A DNA stretch of 64,000 nt. Source: Methanolobus psychrotolerans. Lineage in GTDB: Archaea; Halobacteriota; Methanosarcinia; Methanosarcinales; Methanosarcinaceae. Numbering within the stretch: the stretch's first letter is position 1; every line of letters begins with the position of its first letter. Both the position numbers and the translations under genes were made by a program. The notes under the pieces are model-generated. The model had not been told where the DNA came from, did not search any database, and was given only the letters and a program-made list of their open reading frames with translations. Positions 26,856-34,166 of this stretch are shown piece by piece. The stretch spans positions 1 through 64,000 of the forward strand of contig NZ_MBKP01000017.1 in NCBI RefSeq assembly GCF_002243045.1. The letters are read 5' to 3'.

Positions 26856-27374
26856 TTATTTCTCTGTTTTCTTTGAAACAGTCACCATTGCAGGTCTTAT
26901 CACCTTTGAGTGCAGATAATACCCGGGTTTACATACATCCACCACGACATTATCATCATGCTCCGGATGTTCCACGTGCATCATTGCTTCATGAAGGTAA
27001 GGATCAAATTCAGTACCTTTACACTCTATCTTTTGAAGACCTTCCTTTTCAAGTATTCCGGCAAATTGCTTAAAGACCATCTCAACACCTTTAATGACAG
27101 ATGAGACATCGTCGGTCTGCTTTGCGGATTCAAGTGCACGTTCAAAGTTGTCATATACTTCAAGTAATTCTACGATCATCTGTTCAACTGCAAATTTGCG
27201 ATACTCATCTCTTTCGCGAACACTTCTCTTTCGGAAGTTATCAAATTCTGCAGTCAGGCGCAGAAGTTTATCCCGAAGTTGTGTAGCTTCGTCCTCTGCA
27301 GGAGTGATTTCAACTTTGCCTTCTTCAACTTGGTTAGAGTCTAAATCTTCACAATTCTCTGGTCCATTAGCCAT
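26856..27374 (-). CDS. grpE: Nucleotide exchange factor GrpE
   Basis: A 172-aa protein. An acidic N-terminus (~1-30) leads into the long coiled-coil helix (RDKLLRLTAEFDNFRKRSVRE) and the C-terminal beta domain (ECKGTEFDPYLHEAMMHVEH, then HSKVIRPAMVTVSK). It releases ADP from DnaK. It is first in the grpE-dnaK-dnaJ unit; a TATA-like sequence (ACTTATTTATAGAAC, minus strand) lies at about 27432-27446, and GGAGAT precedes the start. Confidence 0.95.
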   Translation of the reverse strand: MANGPENCEDLDSNQVEEGKVEITPAEDEATQLRDKLLRLTAEFDNFRKRSVRERDEYRKFAVEQMIVELLEVYDNFERALESAKQTDDVSSVIKGVEMVFKQFAGILEKEGLQKIECKGTEFDPYLHEAMMHVEHPEHDDNVVVDVCKPGYYLHSKVIRPAMVTVSKKTEK

Positions 27375-27530
27375 TCTAAATATCTCCGCATATTCTGTGC
27401 GCGGTTATGTGCATTCGAACTAGTGATTGTTTGATGTTCTATAAATAAGTTACGGTAAAATACTCTGTTTTGGAGAGATAAAATCCACAAAAAAGAAATA
27501 AAATCACCATTCAAACAAATCAAAACCTTC

Positions 27531-27941
27531 TCAAAAAGCCCCTTTGAATTTGTGCTGCAAAACACGGATCAGGAACATGCTGGCAATCATACACACTGCA
27601 AGTGCGGAAACGACCTGTTCCCACTCAAGCCCTGTACCACCATCAAGGACATACTTCACACCGCTGAAAAAAGCTGTTGCTGAGAACGTGGCGCTCACCG
27701 CAACTATTGACCCCCCTACAAGAGAACCCATATAATCAGCACCTCGCGATTCAAAAAAGACCGAACCTGCTATGAATATCACTGCAAAGACAAGAAGCAT
27801 TACAGCCATTGGAACCGGAGTTGAACCGGTTTTCGCCATACTCATGAGCCCAATGGCGACACCAACCATGAAAACTGCCATGGTAGTAGAAACTGCCAAT
27901 GCCTGCACAAAAGGGTTTTCAGTATTTACAACCATATTCAT
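27531..27941 (-). CDS. Hypothetical integral membrane protein, four predicted helices
   Basis: A 136-aa protein of unknown function. Hydrophobic segments lie at ~12-35, ~43-62, ~70-92 and ~108-128, separated by short loops. No catalytic or binding motif was recognised. The start is either ATG 27939-27941 or the second ATG two codons on. It lies 156 bp upstream of grpE on the same strand, but separate promoter-like sequences make co-transcription uncertain. It also borders the candidate RNA at 28030 on the other side. Confidence 0.6.
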   Translation of the reverse strand: MNMVVNTENPFVQALAVSTTMAVFMVGVAIGLMSMAKTGSTPVPMAVMLLVFAVIFIAGSVFFESRGADYMGSLVGGSIVAVSATFSATAFFSGVKYVLDGGTGLEWEQVVSALAVCMIASMFLIRVLQHKFKGAF

Positions 27942-28000
27942 CCCAGTCCTTAATCGGCAATCATAGTATATATGTATTGTTAATATATAGATGAGAAGAA

Positions 28001-28170
28001 TATATTTAAAAGAGACTCAACGCTTGCTTAAATACAGATATATTGCAAGGCAAATCCACTCGATGGTTTTGAGAGAAGAGAGCTCAGACACAAACCATCG
28101 TGGAAACTCCACCTACTCAACAAAGAGAGAAACAAAGACCCCAACGTGCACGCACTTTCGATTGAGAATT
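28001..28170 (+). ncRNA. Candidate structured RNA with its own TATA box
   Basis: A TATA-like TATATTTAAA lies at 28001-28010, giving an expected start near 28030. Downstream, CCA (28056-28058) and CGATGGTTT (28061-28069) pair with AAACCATCG (28092-28100) and TGG (28101-28103). Inside this, TGAG (28070-28073) pairs with CTCA (28083-28086), giving a 16-bp hairpin with a 2-nt bulge. A competing hairpin GTGGA-AAC-TCCAC (28100-28112) shares the TGG, so two exclusive folds exist. CTCAA (28116-28120) could pair with TTGAG near 28163. No protein frame fits. The 3' end is unknown; mfnD starts 250 bp further on. Confidence 0.45.
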
Positions 28171-28257
28171 ATTAGCCCCTTAACCCTCATTTAATTCAGT
28201 ATCATTCCTGATATATAACATAATGTCGATGTAAATTAGTACATTATATCAAATTAT

Positions 28258-28283
28258 AATGCCATTATATTTTGAATGGCATT
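28258..28283. repeat. Inverted repeat between the RNA candidate and mfnD
   Basis: AATGCCATT (28258-28266) and AATGGCATT (28275-28283) form a perfect 9-bp stem around ATATTTTG. No T-run follows on either strand, so it is not an obvious terminator; it may be a protein-binding site or part of the leader upstream of mfnD. Confidence 0.5.
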
Positions 28284-28428
28284 GTTCAGTAACATACAGA
28301 TAAGACAATTAAATCCCAATCCGGATTTTTAGCATCGTTTTAAAAAATGACCCATATAAATTAATATTAATCTGTAAAACAGGACATTAATAGTAAAGGA
28401 TATATCAAATAATGCAGTTGCATCCAAC

Positions 28429-29358
28429 ATGAAGATACTGCTTGCAGAATATGCGGTGGGAATAGGACTGAGAGGTACACTGCTACTAGAAGGCAAGGCT
28501 ATGCTTGGCACGCTTGCCGATAGTTTTCATCGTACAGGACATGATGTTACCTACCTCACTGCAGGAAGCAGGCTAAAAAACGGAACTGCCATTGAATCAA
28601 ACGAAGAAACGTTTAAAAACGAACTGGAAGAGGCTGCGAAGCAAAATGAGGCATGTCTTGTAATAGGACCAGATGAACTCCTGGGCGATCTGACAGATAT
28701 AATTGAAAGGAATACGGTCAATCTTGGATGTCCTACAAAGTCTGTACGACTTTGTGCTGATAAATTAATGTGTACACAGGTGCTTGAATCTAATTCCATA
28801 AGTGTTCCAAAAATAGTAAGTGAAGGACATGAAAAAAGGTACGTCATCAAACCGAGGTTTGGATGTGCATCCGAAGGAGTAAAAATGACCCTGCTGGACA
28901 ATATGAGAAAAGAGAAGGAAGAATATATCGCAACTGAGTACATAGAAGGTGAACATCTTAGTGTAAGTATGGTATGCGGACAGCGGACACTTCCACTGAG
29001 CCTGAACAAGCAGCTGATCGAATTAAATAACGATAATGGCGATATTATCTTTGACTATAAAGGTAACCAGGTACCGTACAGGACAGAGTATGAGAACGAA
29101 GTATTTCAGGTTGCAAAAAGAACAGTTGAAACGCTTGGGTGTAATGGGTACGTCGGAATTGACATTGTTTATGGGGACATGCCTTATGTTATTGATGTTA
29201 ACCCCCGCCCTACAACTGCAATCTTTGGCCTGGTAAAGACACTTAAGGAAGAGATTGGAGAACTTCTGCTTATGAATATGTTTGGAAAACTTCCCGACTC
29301 GGTAAGTCTTGAAGGGGAGTGTTCTTTCACCAAAGATGACATTGAGGACATCACATGA
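28429..29358 (+). CDS. mfnD: Tyramine-L-glutamate ligase MfnD (ATP-grasp)
   Basis: A 309-aa ATP-grasp enzyme. The ATP-binding lysine strand is YVIKPRFGCASEGVKM (~142-157), 'ATEYIEGEHLSVSMV' lies in the middle, and the metal-binding end is IDVNPRPTTAIFGL (~262-275). In methanofuran biosynthesis MfnD joins glutamate to tyramine by a gamma-amide bond. The two following genes (mfnF, mfnE) belong to the same pathway, which supports the assignment. The stop overlaps the mfnF start by 4 bp. No ribosome binding site precedes the ATG, so the mRNA may be leaderless or short-leadered. Confidence 0.88.
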   Translation: MKILLAEYAVGIGLRGTLLLEGKAMLGTLADSFHRTGHDVTYLTAGSRLKNGTAIESNEETFKNELEEAAKQNEACLVIGPDELLGDLTDIIERNTVNLGCPTKSVRLCADKLMCTQVLESNSISVPKIVSEGHEKRYVIKPRFGCASEGVKMTLLDNMRKEKEEYIATEYIEGEHLSVSMVCGQRTLPLSLNKQLIELNNDNGDIIFDYKGNQVPYRTEYENEVFQVAKRTVETLGCNGYVGIDIVYGDMPYVIDVNPRPTTAIFGLVKTLKEEIGELLLMNMFGKLPDSVSLEGECSFTKDDIEDIT

Positions 29359-30344
29359 GAATAATCGGAGTCGATATAGGTGGCGCGAATACAAAAATAG
29401 CGTCTGCCGACGGAGAGATCATCGAACTGCATTATATACCGTTGTGGAAAGACACAACATTACCTGCTTCTCTGGAAGATATTGCAGAGGATTTGCAACC
29501 TGATAAAGTCAGTGTAGTCATGACAGGAGAGCTTGCAGATTGTTTTGAGGACAAGCTGCAGGGAATTGATTTTATAATGCGCTCCGTAAATGATGCTTTT
29601 GATTGTGAGGTTAAGTACATTGACAATAGCGGATATTTCTATGGGGATTCAGGAAACCTACGGGACCTTGCTGCCGCAAACTGGGCAGCATCTACCAGAC
29701 TAATTGGTTCGGAAATAGGCGATTGCATTTTTGTAGATGTCGGAAGCACGACCAGTGACATCATCCCCATTAAACATGGAAAACATGTTGCAGGACTTAC
29801 GGATTTTTCAAGGCTTGTTCGAAGCGAACTTTTTTATGCAGGAACACTCAGGACAAACCTTGCATACCTGCTTGAAAAGGTAAAGGTTGCAGATGGGGAT
29901 TGCCATATTGCATCCGAACTGTTCTCAACCAATGCTGACGCATACCTTCTGCTTGGAGATATATCAGAGGATCTGTACACATGCGAAACTGCTGATGGCG
30001 CAGGCAAGAGTAAAACAGATGCAATGAGAAGACTGGCACGCGTTGTATGCGCAGACCTTACGGAGATTTCGGCGGACGAAATATACCACATTGCTCAGCA
30101 GGTAAAGGAAAGACAACTGGATCTGTTGAGCAAATCCATATCAGTGATTGCTGAAAGGAACGGACTTGACAGGATAGTATCTGCCGGCATAGGGGAATTC
30201 CTCATAAAAGATGCAGCAGAAAGACTTGGTTTTGAATGTATTTCTGTTGCCAAAAGATGGGGGCCTGATATTTCAAAGGTATTCCCCGCATATGCTGCAG
30301 CGAAGATACTTGAAGATGAAATAACTGCCTCAAGAAAAGAATAG
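29355..30344 (+). CDS. mfnF: Methanofuran biosynthesis protein MfnF (hydantoinase/oxoprolinase family)
   Basis: A 329-aa protein with an actin-like ATPase fold signature. The first phosphate-binding loop is IIGVDIGGANTKIASADG (~3-20) and the second block is IFVDVGSTTSDIIPI (~124-138). MfnF condenses the aminomethylfuran diphosphate with gamma-glutamyltyramine in methanofuran synthesis. It overlaps mfnD by 4 bp and precedes mfnE by 42 bp. The family was long annotated only as hydantoinase/oxoprolinase-related. Confidence 0.85.
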   Translation: MRIIGVDIGGANTKIASADGEIIELHYIPLWKDTTLPASLEDIAEDLQPDKVSVVMTGELADCFEDKLQGIDFIMRSVNDAFDCEVKYIDNSGYFYGDSGNLRDLAAANWAASTRLIGSEIGDCIFVDVGSTTSDIIPIKHGKHVAGLTDFSRLVRSELFYAGTLRTNLAYLLEKVKVADGDCHIASELFSTNADAYLLLGDISEDLYTCETADGAGKSKTDAMRRLARVVCADLTEISADEIYHIAQQVKERQLDLLSKSISVIAERNGLDRIVSAGIGEFLIKDAAERLGFECISVAKRWGPDISKVFPAYAAAKILEDEITASRKE

Positions 30345-30386
30345 ATACATTGAGATATATATCTAATGAATAGGAGGAAGGTCAGA

Positions 30387-31019
30387 ATGAGGGTGGTTGT
30401 GAAACTTGGCGGAAGTCTTATGAAGAACTCATCTTCCATTATTGACTCCCTGCAAGAGCATTTCGGAAGAAGCAACAGAGGAGATTCGATATTGGTGGTT
30501 CCCGGAGGAGGGATTTTTGCAGATTCCATCCGCACCATTAGTGATAAATGTTCCATTGGAGATGATGCAGCTCACTGGATGGCGATTCTTTCAATGGAAC
30601 AATATGCCTATTACATTATAGATAAGACAGGCATAAACTCGGTTGAAAATATCATTGATATCCCTTGTGGTGTCTCTGTATTGTTGCCTTATAGTATGCT
30701 CAGGCAAAATGACAGGCTGCCACACTCATGGAATGTTACCTCAGATACCATCGGTGCATGGATTGCAAGGGAAACAAAATCACGTTTTGTGAAGGTAACC
30801 GATGTTGACGGAGTTATCGCAGATGACATTATACAAAAATGGATGACTGCCAGGGAGCTTTCAAAGATGGGCATCACATGCATAGACAGCTCACTGCCAG
30901 GATTTCTGATGGAAAACATGATGGACTGTGTCGTTGTCAATGGAATGTATCCCGAGCGAGTCATTGACGCTGTTATCGGAAAAAATGTAATTGGAACTCA
31001 TATCAAGGGGAATATTTAA
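30387..31019 (+). CDS. mfnE: [5-(aminomethyl)furan-3-yl]methyl phosphate kinase MfnE
   Basis: A 210-aa amino-acid-kinase-fold protein. VVKLGGSLMKN (~3-13) is the ATP loop, VVPGGGIFADSIR (~42-54) the second glycine loop, and KVTDVDGVIADD (~132-143) the nucleotide site. It phosphorylates the furan phosphate to the diphosphate used by MfnF. The start is ATG 30387, placed 8 nt after AGGAGGAAG; the ATG at 30366 lies upstream of that site and is not used. Last gene of mfnDFE. Confidence 0.88.
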   Translation: MRVVVKLGGSLMKNSSSIIDSLQEHFGRSNRGDSILVVPGGGIFADSIRTISDKCSIGDDAAHWMAILSMEQYAYYIIDKTGINSVENIIDIPCGVSVLLPYSMLRQNDRLPHSWNVTSDTIGAWIARETKSRFVKVTDVDGVIADDIIQKWMTARELSKMGITCIDSSLPGFLMENMMDCVVVNGMYPERVIDAVIGKNVIGTHIKGNI

Positions 31020-31109
31020 ATTATATACTGCGTATGTACTGAAATCACTGACATGCTGATTTTCAGTATTTATATTAATCACGTATTATTCATCGTAAGG
31101 AGATTCTAA

Positions 31110-31277
31110 ATGGTAAATAAAGTCGAGACTTGTACCACATGCAACAAGAAGCTTGTGGAAAACGGCTATGTGCGCTTCCCATGCCCTGTATGTGGCAATG
31201 AGCTTGGAAGATGTATAAGCTGCAGGCAGCAGAGCAATCCGTATAAATGCCCAAAATGTGGCTTTGTTGGAGCATGA
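31110..31277 (+). CDS. Small zinc-ribbon protein upstream of aEF1B
   Basis: A 55-aa protein below common length cut-offs. It has four CxxC pairs (C8/C11, C25/C28, C35/C38, C47/C50), enough for two zinc ions. It resembles the small archaeal zinc-finger proteins of the HVO_2753 type, which are found next to the aEF1B gene in several archaea; their job is thought to be nucleic-acid or ribosome-related but is not settled. TAAGGAG precedes the ATG, and the stop lies 9 bp before the aEF1B start, so they form one transcript. Confidence 0.85.
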   Translation: MVNKVETCTTCNKKLVENGYVRFPCPVCGNELGRCISCRQQSNPYKCPKCGFVGA

Positions 31278-31286
31278 GGTGAGTTT

Positions 31287-31556
31287 ATGGGAGAAGTCGC
31301 AGCAACTATTAAGATCATGCCTGTCGGCCTTGAGACAAACCTCGAAGAGCTAAAGGACAATCTGATCGCATCACTTCCAGAGGGCGCAGAGTACGGCACC
31401 CACAAGATAGAACCAGTTGCTTTCGGACTGAAGGCAATCATAATGGTCGTTATTGTCGGCGACCTTGAAGGCGGTACTGAGAGTGTAGAAGAAGCCTTTG
31501 CAGCAGTAGAAGGTGTTGAGAGCGTAACAGTGACAGAAGTTGGAAGACCTGTCTGA
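31287..31556 (+). CDS. ef1b: Translation elongation factor 1-beta (aEF1B)
   Basis: An 89-aa single-domain ferredoxin-like fold protein. 'GEVAATIKIMPVGLETNLEEL' at the N-terminus and 'YGTHKIEPVAFGLKAIIMVV' in the middle are characteristic of archaeal aEF1B. It exchanges GDP for GTP on aEF1A during translation. GAGGTGAGTTT precedes the ATG. The length matches the family (about 88-90 aa). A T-rich run (31561-31592) after the stop probably ends the transcript. Confidence 0.95.
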   Translation: MGEVAATIKIMPVGLETNLEELKDNLIASLPEGAEYGTHKIEPVAFGLKAIIMVVIVGDLEGGTESVEEAFAAVEGVESVTVTEVGRPV

Positions 31557-31610
31557 AACCTCTCTTTTACTTTTCTTTTTTTTATTGTTTTTAAACATTG
31601 TACTTTTCTT

Positions 31611-31682
31611 GGGCTCGTAGATCAGGGGTAGATCGTTACGTTCGCAACGTAAAGGCCGCGGGTTCAAATCCCGCTGAGTCCA
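31611..31682 (+). tRNA. tRNA-Ala (anticodon CGC)
   Basis: A 72-nt cloverleaf. The acceptor GGGCTCG / TGAGTCC includes G3-U70, the alanine identity pair. The D stem is GATC/GATC, the anticodon stem TTACG/CGTAA with loop TTCGCAA (anticodon CGC at 31644-31646), and the T stem GCGGG/CCCGC with loop TTCAAAT. The discriminator is A and CCA is not encoded. There is no intron. Confidence 0.95.
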
Positions 31683-31840
31683 TGATAGTAAGAATTTCTG
31701 TTTTGATCAGTTCCAATTGAACATAAATATGAACATACTTTTCACCAACGACACTATTTTTTCATTATTCAATCATATTGTTAACCTAAAATTCACTACC
31801 AACATCCAGCCCCCCATTACCCTAGTCTGGCAAGCATAGT

Positions 31841-31850
31841 TATTTATATT
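31841..31850 (+). promoter_or_regulatory. TATA box for the structured leader / RGG protein gene
   Basis: TATTTATATT is a good archaeal box A. A start about 25 nt downstream (31870-31873) falls just before the first base of the long-range helix at 31876. Confidence 0.6.
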
Positions 31851-31875
31851 AATGAATCCTTTTCGATTATTGACA

Positions 31876-32142
31876 GTTAACTTACTTGCGGGTTAAGAAA
31901 AGGATTATTCCATTTGGCTACTTCTTTTAGGTTAATTGCTAAGCAAAGAGTGCATCGTATGGATTACGGGATAAGGGTTCCCGTCTCAATGGAAACTGCT
32001 ACAGCATCACAATCAAAGGCATCGCAAGAAAGATTATACTATCGCTTGTATCCTGGTTTGTGGGTTTGTTTCGGCTACAAAAATTGTAGACTCGTAGAAT
32101 CAAATTGAACGAATCGTGCGAAATTCTTAACGCAAAGTTAAC
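31876..32142 (+). ncRNA. Highly structured ~265-nt leader RNA (or independent RNA) before the RGG/zinc-ribbon gene
   Basis: The two ends pair over 19 bp in three blocks: GTTAACTT (31876-31883) with AAGTTAAC (32135-32142), TGC (31887-31889) with GCA (32132-32134), and GTTAAGAA (31892-31899) with TTCTTAAC (32124-32131). The bulges are ACT and GG. Inside are ACGGGA/TCCCGT (31966-31971 / 31979-31984) and CTACAA/TTGTAG (32075-32080 / 32084-32089) hairpins. A 64-codon frame at 31914-32108 has no recognisable homology. The RNA ends 33 nt before the ATG at 32175. No known archaeal RNA motif (SRP, RNase P, tRNA, C/D box) was recognised. Confidence 0.6.
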
Positions 32143-32174
32143 AGGTCAGATAAACAACAAAGGAAATAAAATAA

Positions 32175-32459
32175 ATGAGAGACAATAAAGGCAGCGGTGG
32201 ATTCAGAGGCGGAAACAACAGAAGTGAAGGCAGAAGCGAAGGCGGATTTAGAGGCGGTTCAGGTGGATCCAGAGGCGGTTCAGGTGGATTCAGAGGAGGA
32301 AACGGCGGCGGAAACTTCAGGTCAAGCGGTCCAAGAGAGATGCACAAAGCAGTGTGCTCAGACTGCAAACAGGAAACAGAAGTACCTTTTGTTCCTTCCG
32401 GTGACAGACCTGTGTACTGCAGGGAATGCTTCCAGAAACACAGACCACCAAGATACTAA
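32175..32459 (+). CDS. RGG-rich protein with C-terminal CxxC-x17-CxxC zinc-binding domain
   Basis: A 94-aa basic protein. Residues ~7-50 are a disordered Gly/Arg/Ser region with repeated FRGG/SRGG units; a 21-bp DNA repeat (32250-32270 and 32271-32291) encodes two of them. Residues ~56-94 hold CSDC and CREC separated by 17 residues, a small zinc domain known from Methanosarcina-type archaea. RGG boxes usually bind RNA, so an RNA chaperone-like role is likely but unproven. AAAGGA precedes the ATG, and a strong terminator follows. The long structured leader suggests post-transcriptional control. Confidence 0.85.
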   Translation: MRDNKGSGGFRGGNNRSEGRSEGGFRGGSGGSRGGSGGFRGGNGGGNFRSSGPREMHKAVCSDCKQETEVPFVPSGDRPVYCRECFQKHRPPRY

Positions 32460-32506
32460 ACAATATTAGATCATTTGGTCTGATATAAAACAATAATTCA
32501 AAAAGA

Positions 32507-32542
32507 GGCAAAGTATTTGTATGCTTTGCCAATACCCTTTTT
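32507..32542 (+). terminator. Terminator of the RGG protein gene
   Basis: GGCAAAG (32507-32513) pairs with CTTTGCC (32524-32530), followed by AATACCCTTTTT. A classic hairpin plus T-run. Confidence 0.75.
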
Positions 32543-32560
32543 AAAGATACATATTTTGCA

Positions 32561-32588
32561 CTACATTCAATGTTCTACATTCAATGTT
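32561..32588. repeat. Tandem 14-bp repeat of a palindrome
   Basis: CTACATTCAATGTT occurs twice without a gap (32561-32574, 32575-32588). Each unit contains the palindrome ACATT-C-AATGT. It lies in the gene-free stretch 32543-32757 between two convergent genes. It could be a double binding site or a simple duplication. The rest of that stretch is AT-rich and shows no gene. Confidence 0.5.
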
Positions 32589-32757
32589 ACATTTCTTCAC
32601 ATCTTTTTTTACTCATCACAAAGAAAAAACATGTTAAACACCCATACAAACAACCATATCAAAAAAACAAACATCAGCATCCGATTTCGGTATTCTTTCA
32701 TCAGTTTCATTGATGGTAACAAAGACATGTGATATGGGAATAGAACGAAAAATAAGG

Positions 32758-32781
32758 AAAGAACAACATCATGCGTTCTTT
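32758..32781 (-). terminator. Terminator behind the wHTH regulator
   Basis: AAAGAAC (32758-32764) pairs with GTTCTTT (32775-32781). On the minus strand it is followed by CCTTATTTTTC. It lies 43 bp beyond the stop of the regulator gene. Confidence 0.55.
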
Positions 32782-32823
32782 ATCCATTACCAGATTGTTT
32801 TGTAGTTATCACCCTGATCCCAC

Positions 32824-33588
32824 TTATTCACTATCTTTTAATGGATTCAATGAAGAATAAATGCTTCTGACACCTTCCATGACCTTAAAACCCTTGCCTG
32901 TTATCATATAATCTCCCCTTTCATGCCTCTGGATTATCATGCCTTTCTCAACCAGTTTCTGAAGATGGAATAGCAAGTTACCACCACGAAGACCTGTAAG
33001 ACTTGAAAGAGATGAAAAACTTTTGGTTTCACCTGAAATTGCCTTCAGTATCTCAAAGCGCTTCTGATGACACAGAGGCTCAAGTATATCATCAACTACT
33101 ACTTCCGATGGGAGCTGCCTGAGAACCTGCTTCCTCCCCTTGTTGGTTTCATATATCCTCATAGAACGCATGAGGGTCACCTGTTTTGACATGATATCCG
33201 AGGCCTCAGAAAAACAGATATCACACTTATCGTATGGAACCATTGTCCGAAGATGTTTCAATTCAAGACGATTCTCTTCAATCGATGCTTCTTTTACATG
33301 TTCATTCCTGATAAGACCTGCATTCTTTTGCAATACATTTGACAAGAGAGTTTTACACTCGCCACGCATCTCACATTTTTTCACCATATTCTTTTCAAGG
33401 CTTGTGCCTGCATCTTCCATAAGATGCCGGACAAAGATGTCTGAATAATCAGCCTTCATGTCCCGGACGACTGAATCAAGTTGCTGGTGATTAGTCGAGT
33501 CTATGAACAACCTTATGTCATTGTGAATATCGGAAAGCTTGAGCTTTATATCAGAAAGTTCAGAATCAAAATCATAGTTCTGTTGCAT
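32824..33588 (-). CDS. Winged-helix (ArsR-like) transcriptional regulator with helical N-terminal domain
   Basis: A 254-aa protein starting at ATG 33586-33588; the longer reading from a TTG at 33645 has no ribosome binding site. The N-terminal ~150 residues are predicted helical with scattered cysteines (C91, C97 and others, counted from the longer form), and a CDICF motif lies near the middle. The C-terminal ~90 residues are a winged helix (LCHQKRFEILKAISGETKSF, then GLRGGNLLFHLQKLVEKGMI), typical of methanogen ArsR-like regulators. A TATA-like sequence 30-40 nt upstream suggests a leaderless mRNA. Signal and targets unknown. Confidence 0.75.
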   Translation of the reverse strand: MQQNYDFDSELSDIKLKLSDIHNDIRLFIDSTNHQQLDSVVRDMKADYSDIFVRHLMEDAGTSLEKNMVKKCEMRGECKTLLSNVLQKNAGLIRNEHVKEASIEENRLELKHLRTMVPYDKCDICFSEASDIMSKQVTLMRSMRIYETNKGRKQVLRQLPSEVVVDDILEPLCHQKRFEILKAISGETKSFSSLSSLTGLRGGNLLFHLQKLVEKGMIIQRHERGDYMITGKGFKVMEGVRSIYSSLNPLKDSE

Positions 33589-33786
33589 AGTGAAACATAT
33601 GGAATTATGAATTAAATAGGTTTTCTTATAATACTTAAAGGTCAATGAGATATACTGAACTATAGTTAGTACATTCCAATGCCGATTAAGTATATATCAA
33701 GAACTCTCCTATTAAGTATTGCTGATAAGTCCCCGAGATAAAACAGCATCAAACACCCAAAAAATGTACAAAATGGAGATAAACAT

Positions 33787-34026
33787 ATGAGTATAAAAGA
33801 AGACATACACAGCCAGATAATTAGCGGACTTGCAAATGCAACTTTCCCGATCGAAACACCTGAAAAGCTGCTTGCATCGTTCCCTGCAGGAGCAGAAACC
33901 ACATGTAAATCAGGAGATGTATCAGTAACTGCCGGAGAAGCAGGTACATTGCTTAAGGAAAGTGACTTCCCTTTTAAAAGTGCAAAGGAAGTTGCAGACA
34001 TAATCGTTGAAAGGGCAGGACTTTAA
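33787..34026 (+). CDS. MTH865 family protein
   Basis: A 79-aa small acidic protein. 'TFPIETPEKLLASFPAGAETTCKSGD' and 'GEAGTLLKESDFPFKSAKEVADIIVERAGL' match the MTH865-like family, an EF-hand-like helical fold of unknown function found mainly in methanogens. GGAGAT precedes the ATG. A TATA-like AAGTATATATC at about 33688 gives a leader of roughly 75 nt. A T-rich tract after the stop (34045-34070) should end the transcript. Confidence 0.85.
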   Translation: MSIKEDIHSQIISGLANATFPIETPEKLLASFPAGAETTCKSGDVSVTAGEAGTLLKESDFPFKSAKEVADIIVERAGL

Positions 34027-34166
34027 GCCCTTTTCATCCCTTAATTACTGTTTTATCCTTTTTTAGCACTTTTACGTAAAATAACCCTTGTTCATCTCTT
34101 TTTTATCTGAAAGCAGACCACTCAAAACACTTTATTAGTATTAAGCAGATTCAAAGTGGGGTCAAA

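Noticed and set aside
31914-32108. 64-codon frame within the structured leader
   Set aside because: Starts with TTG without a ribosome binding site, overlaps hairpins, and shows no recognisable protein similarity; the RNA structure explains the sequence better.
31876-32142. Reading the leader as SRP RNA or RNase P RNA
   Set aside because: Although size and end pairing would fit, the conserved loop motifs of archaeal SRP RNA (helix 8 GGAA-type region) and RNase P RNA core are not visible.
31876-32142. Reading the leader as a MITE with terminal inverted repeats
   Set aside because: The arms are bulged, which suits RNA better, no flanking target duplication is seen, and it sits exactly between a TATA box and a gene. 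A genome-wide copy search would settle it.
33666-34001. 111-codon minus-strand frame opposite the MTH865 gene
   Set aside because: Antisense shadow of a recognised family gene with a good ribosome binding site on the plus strand.
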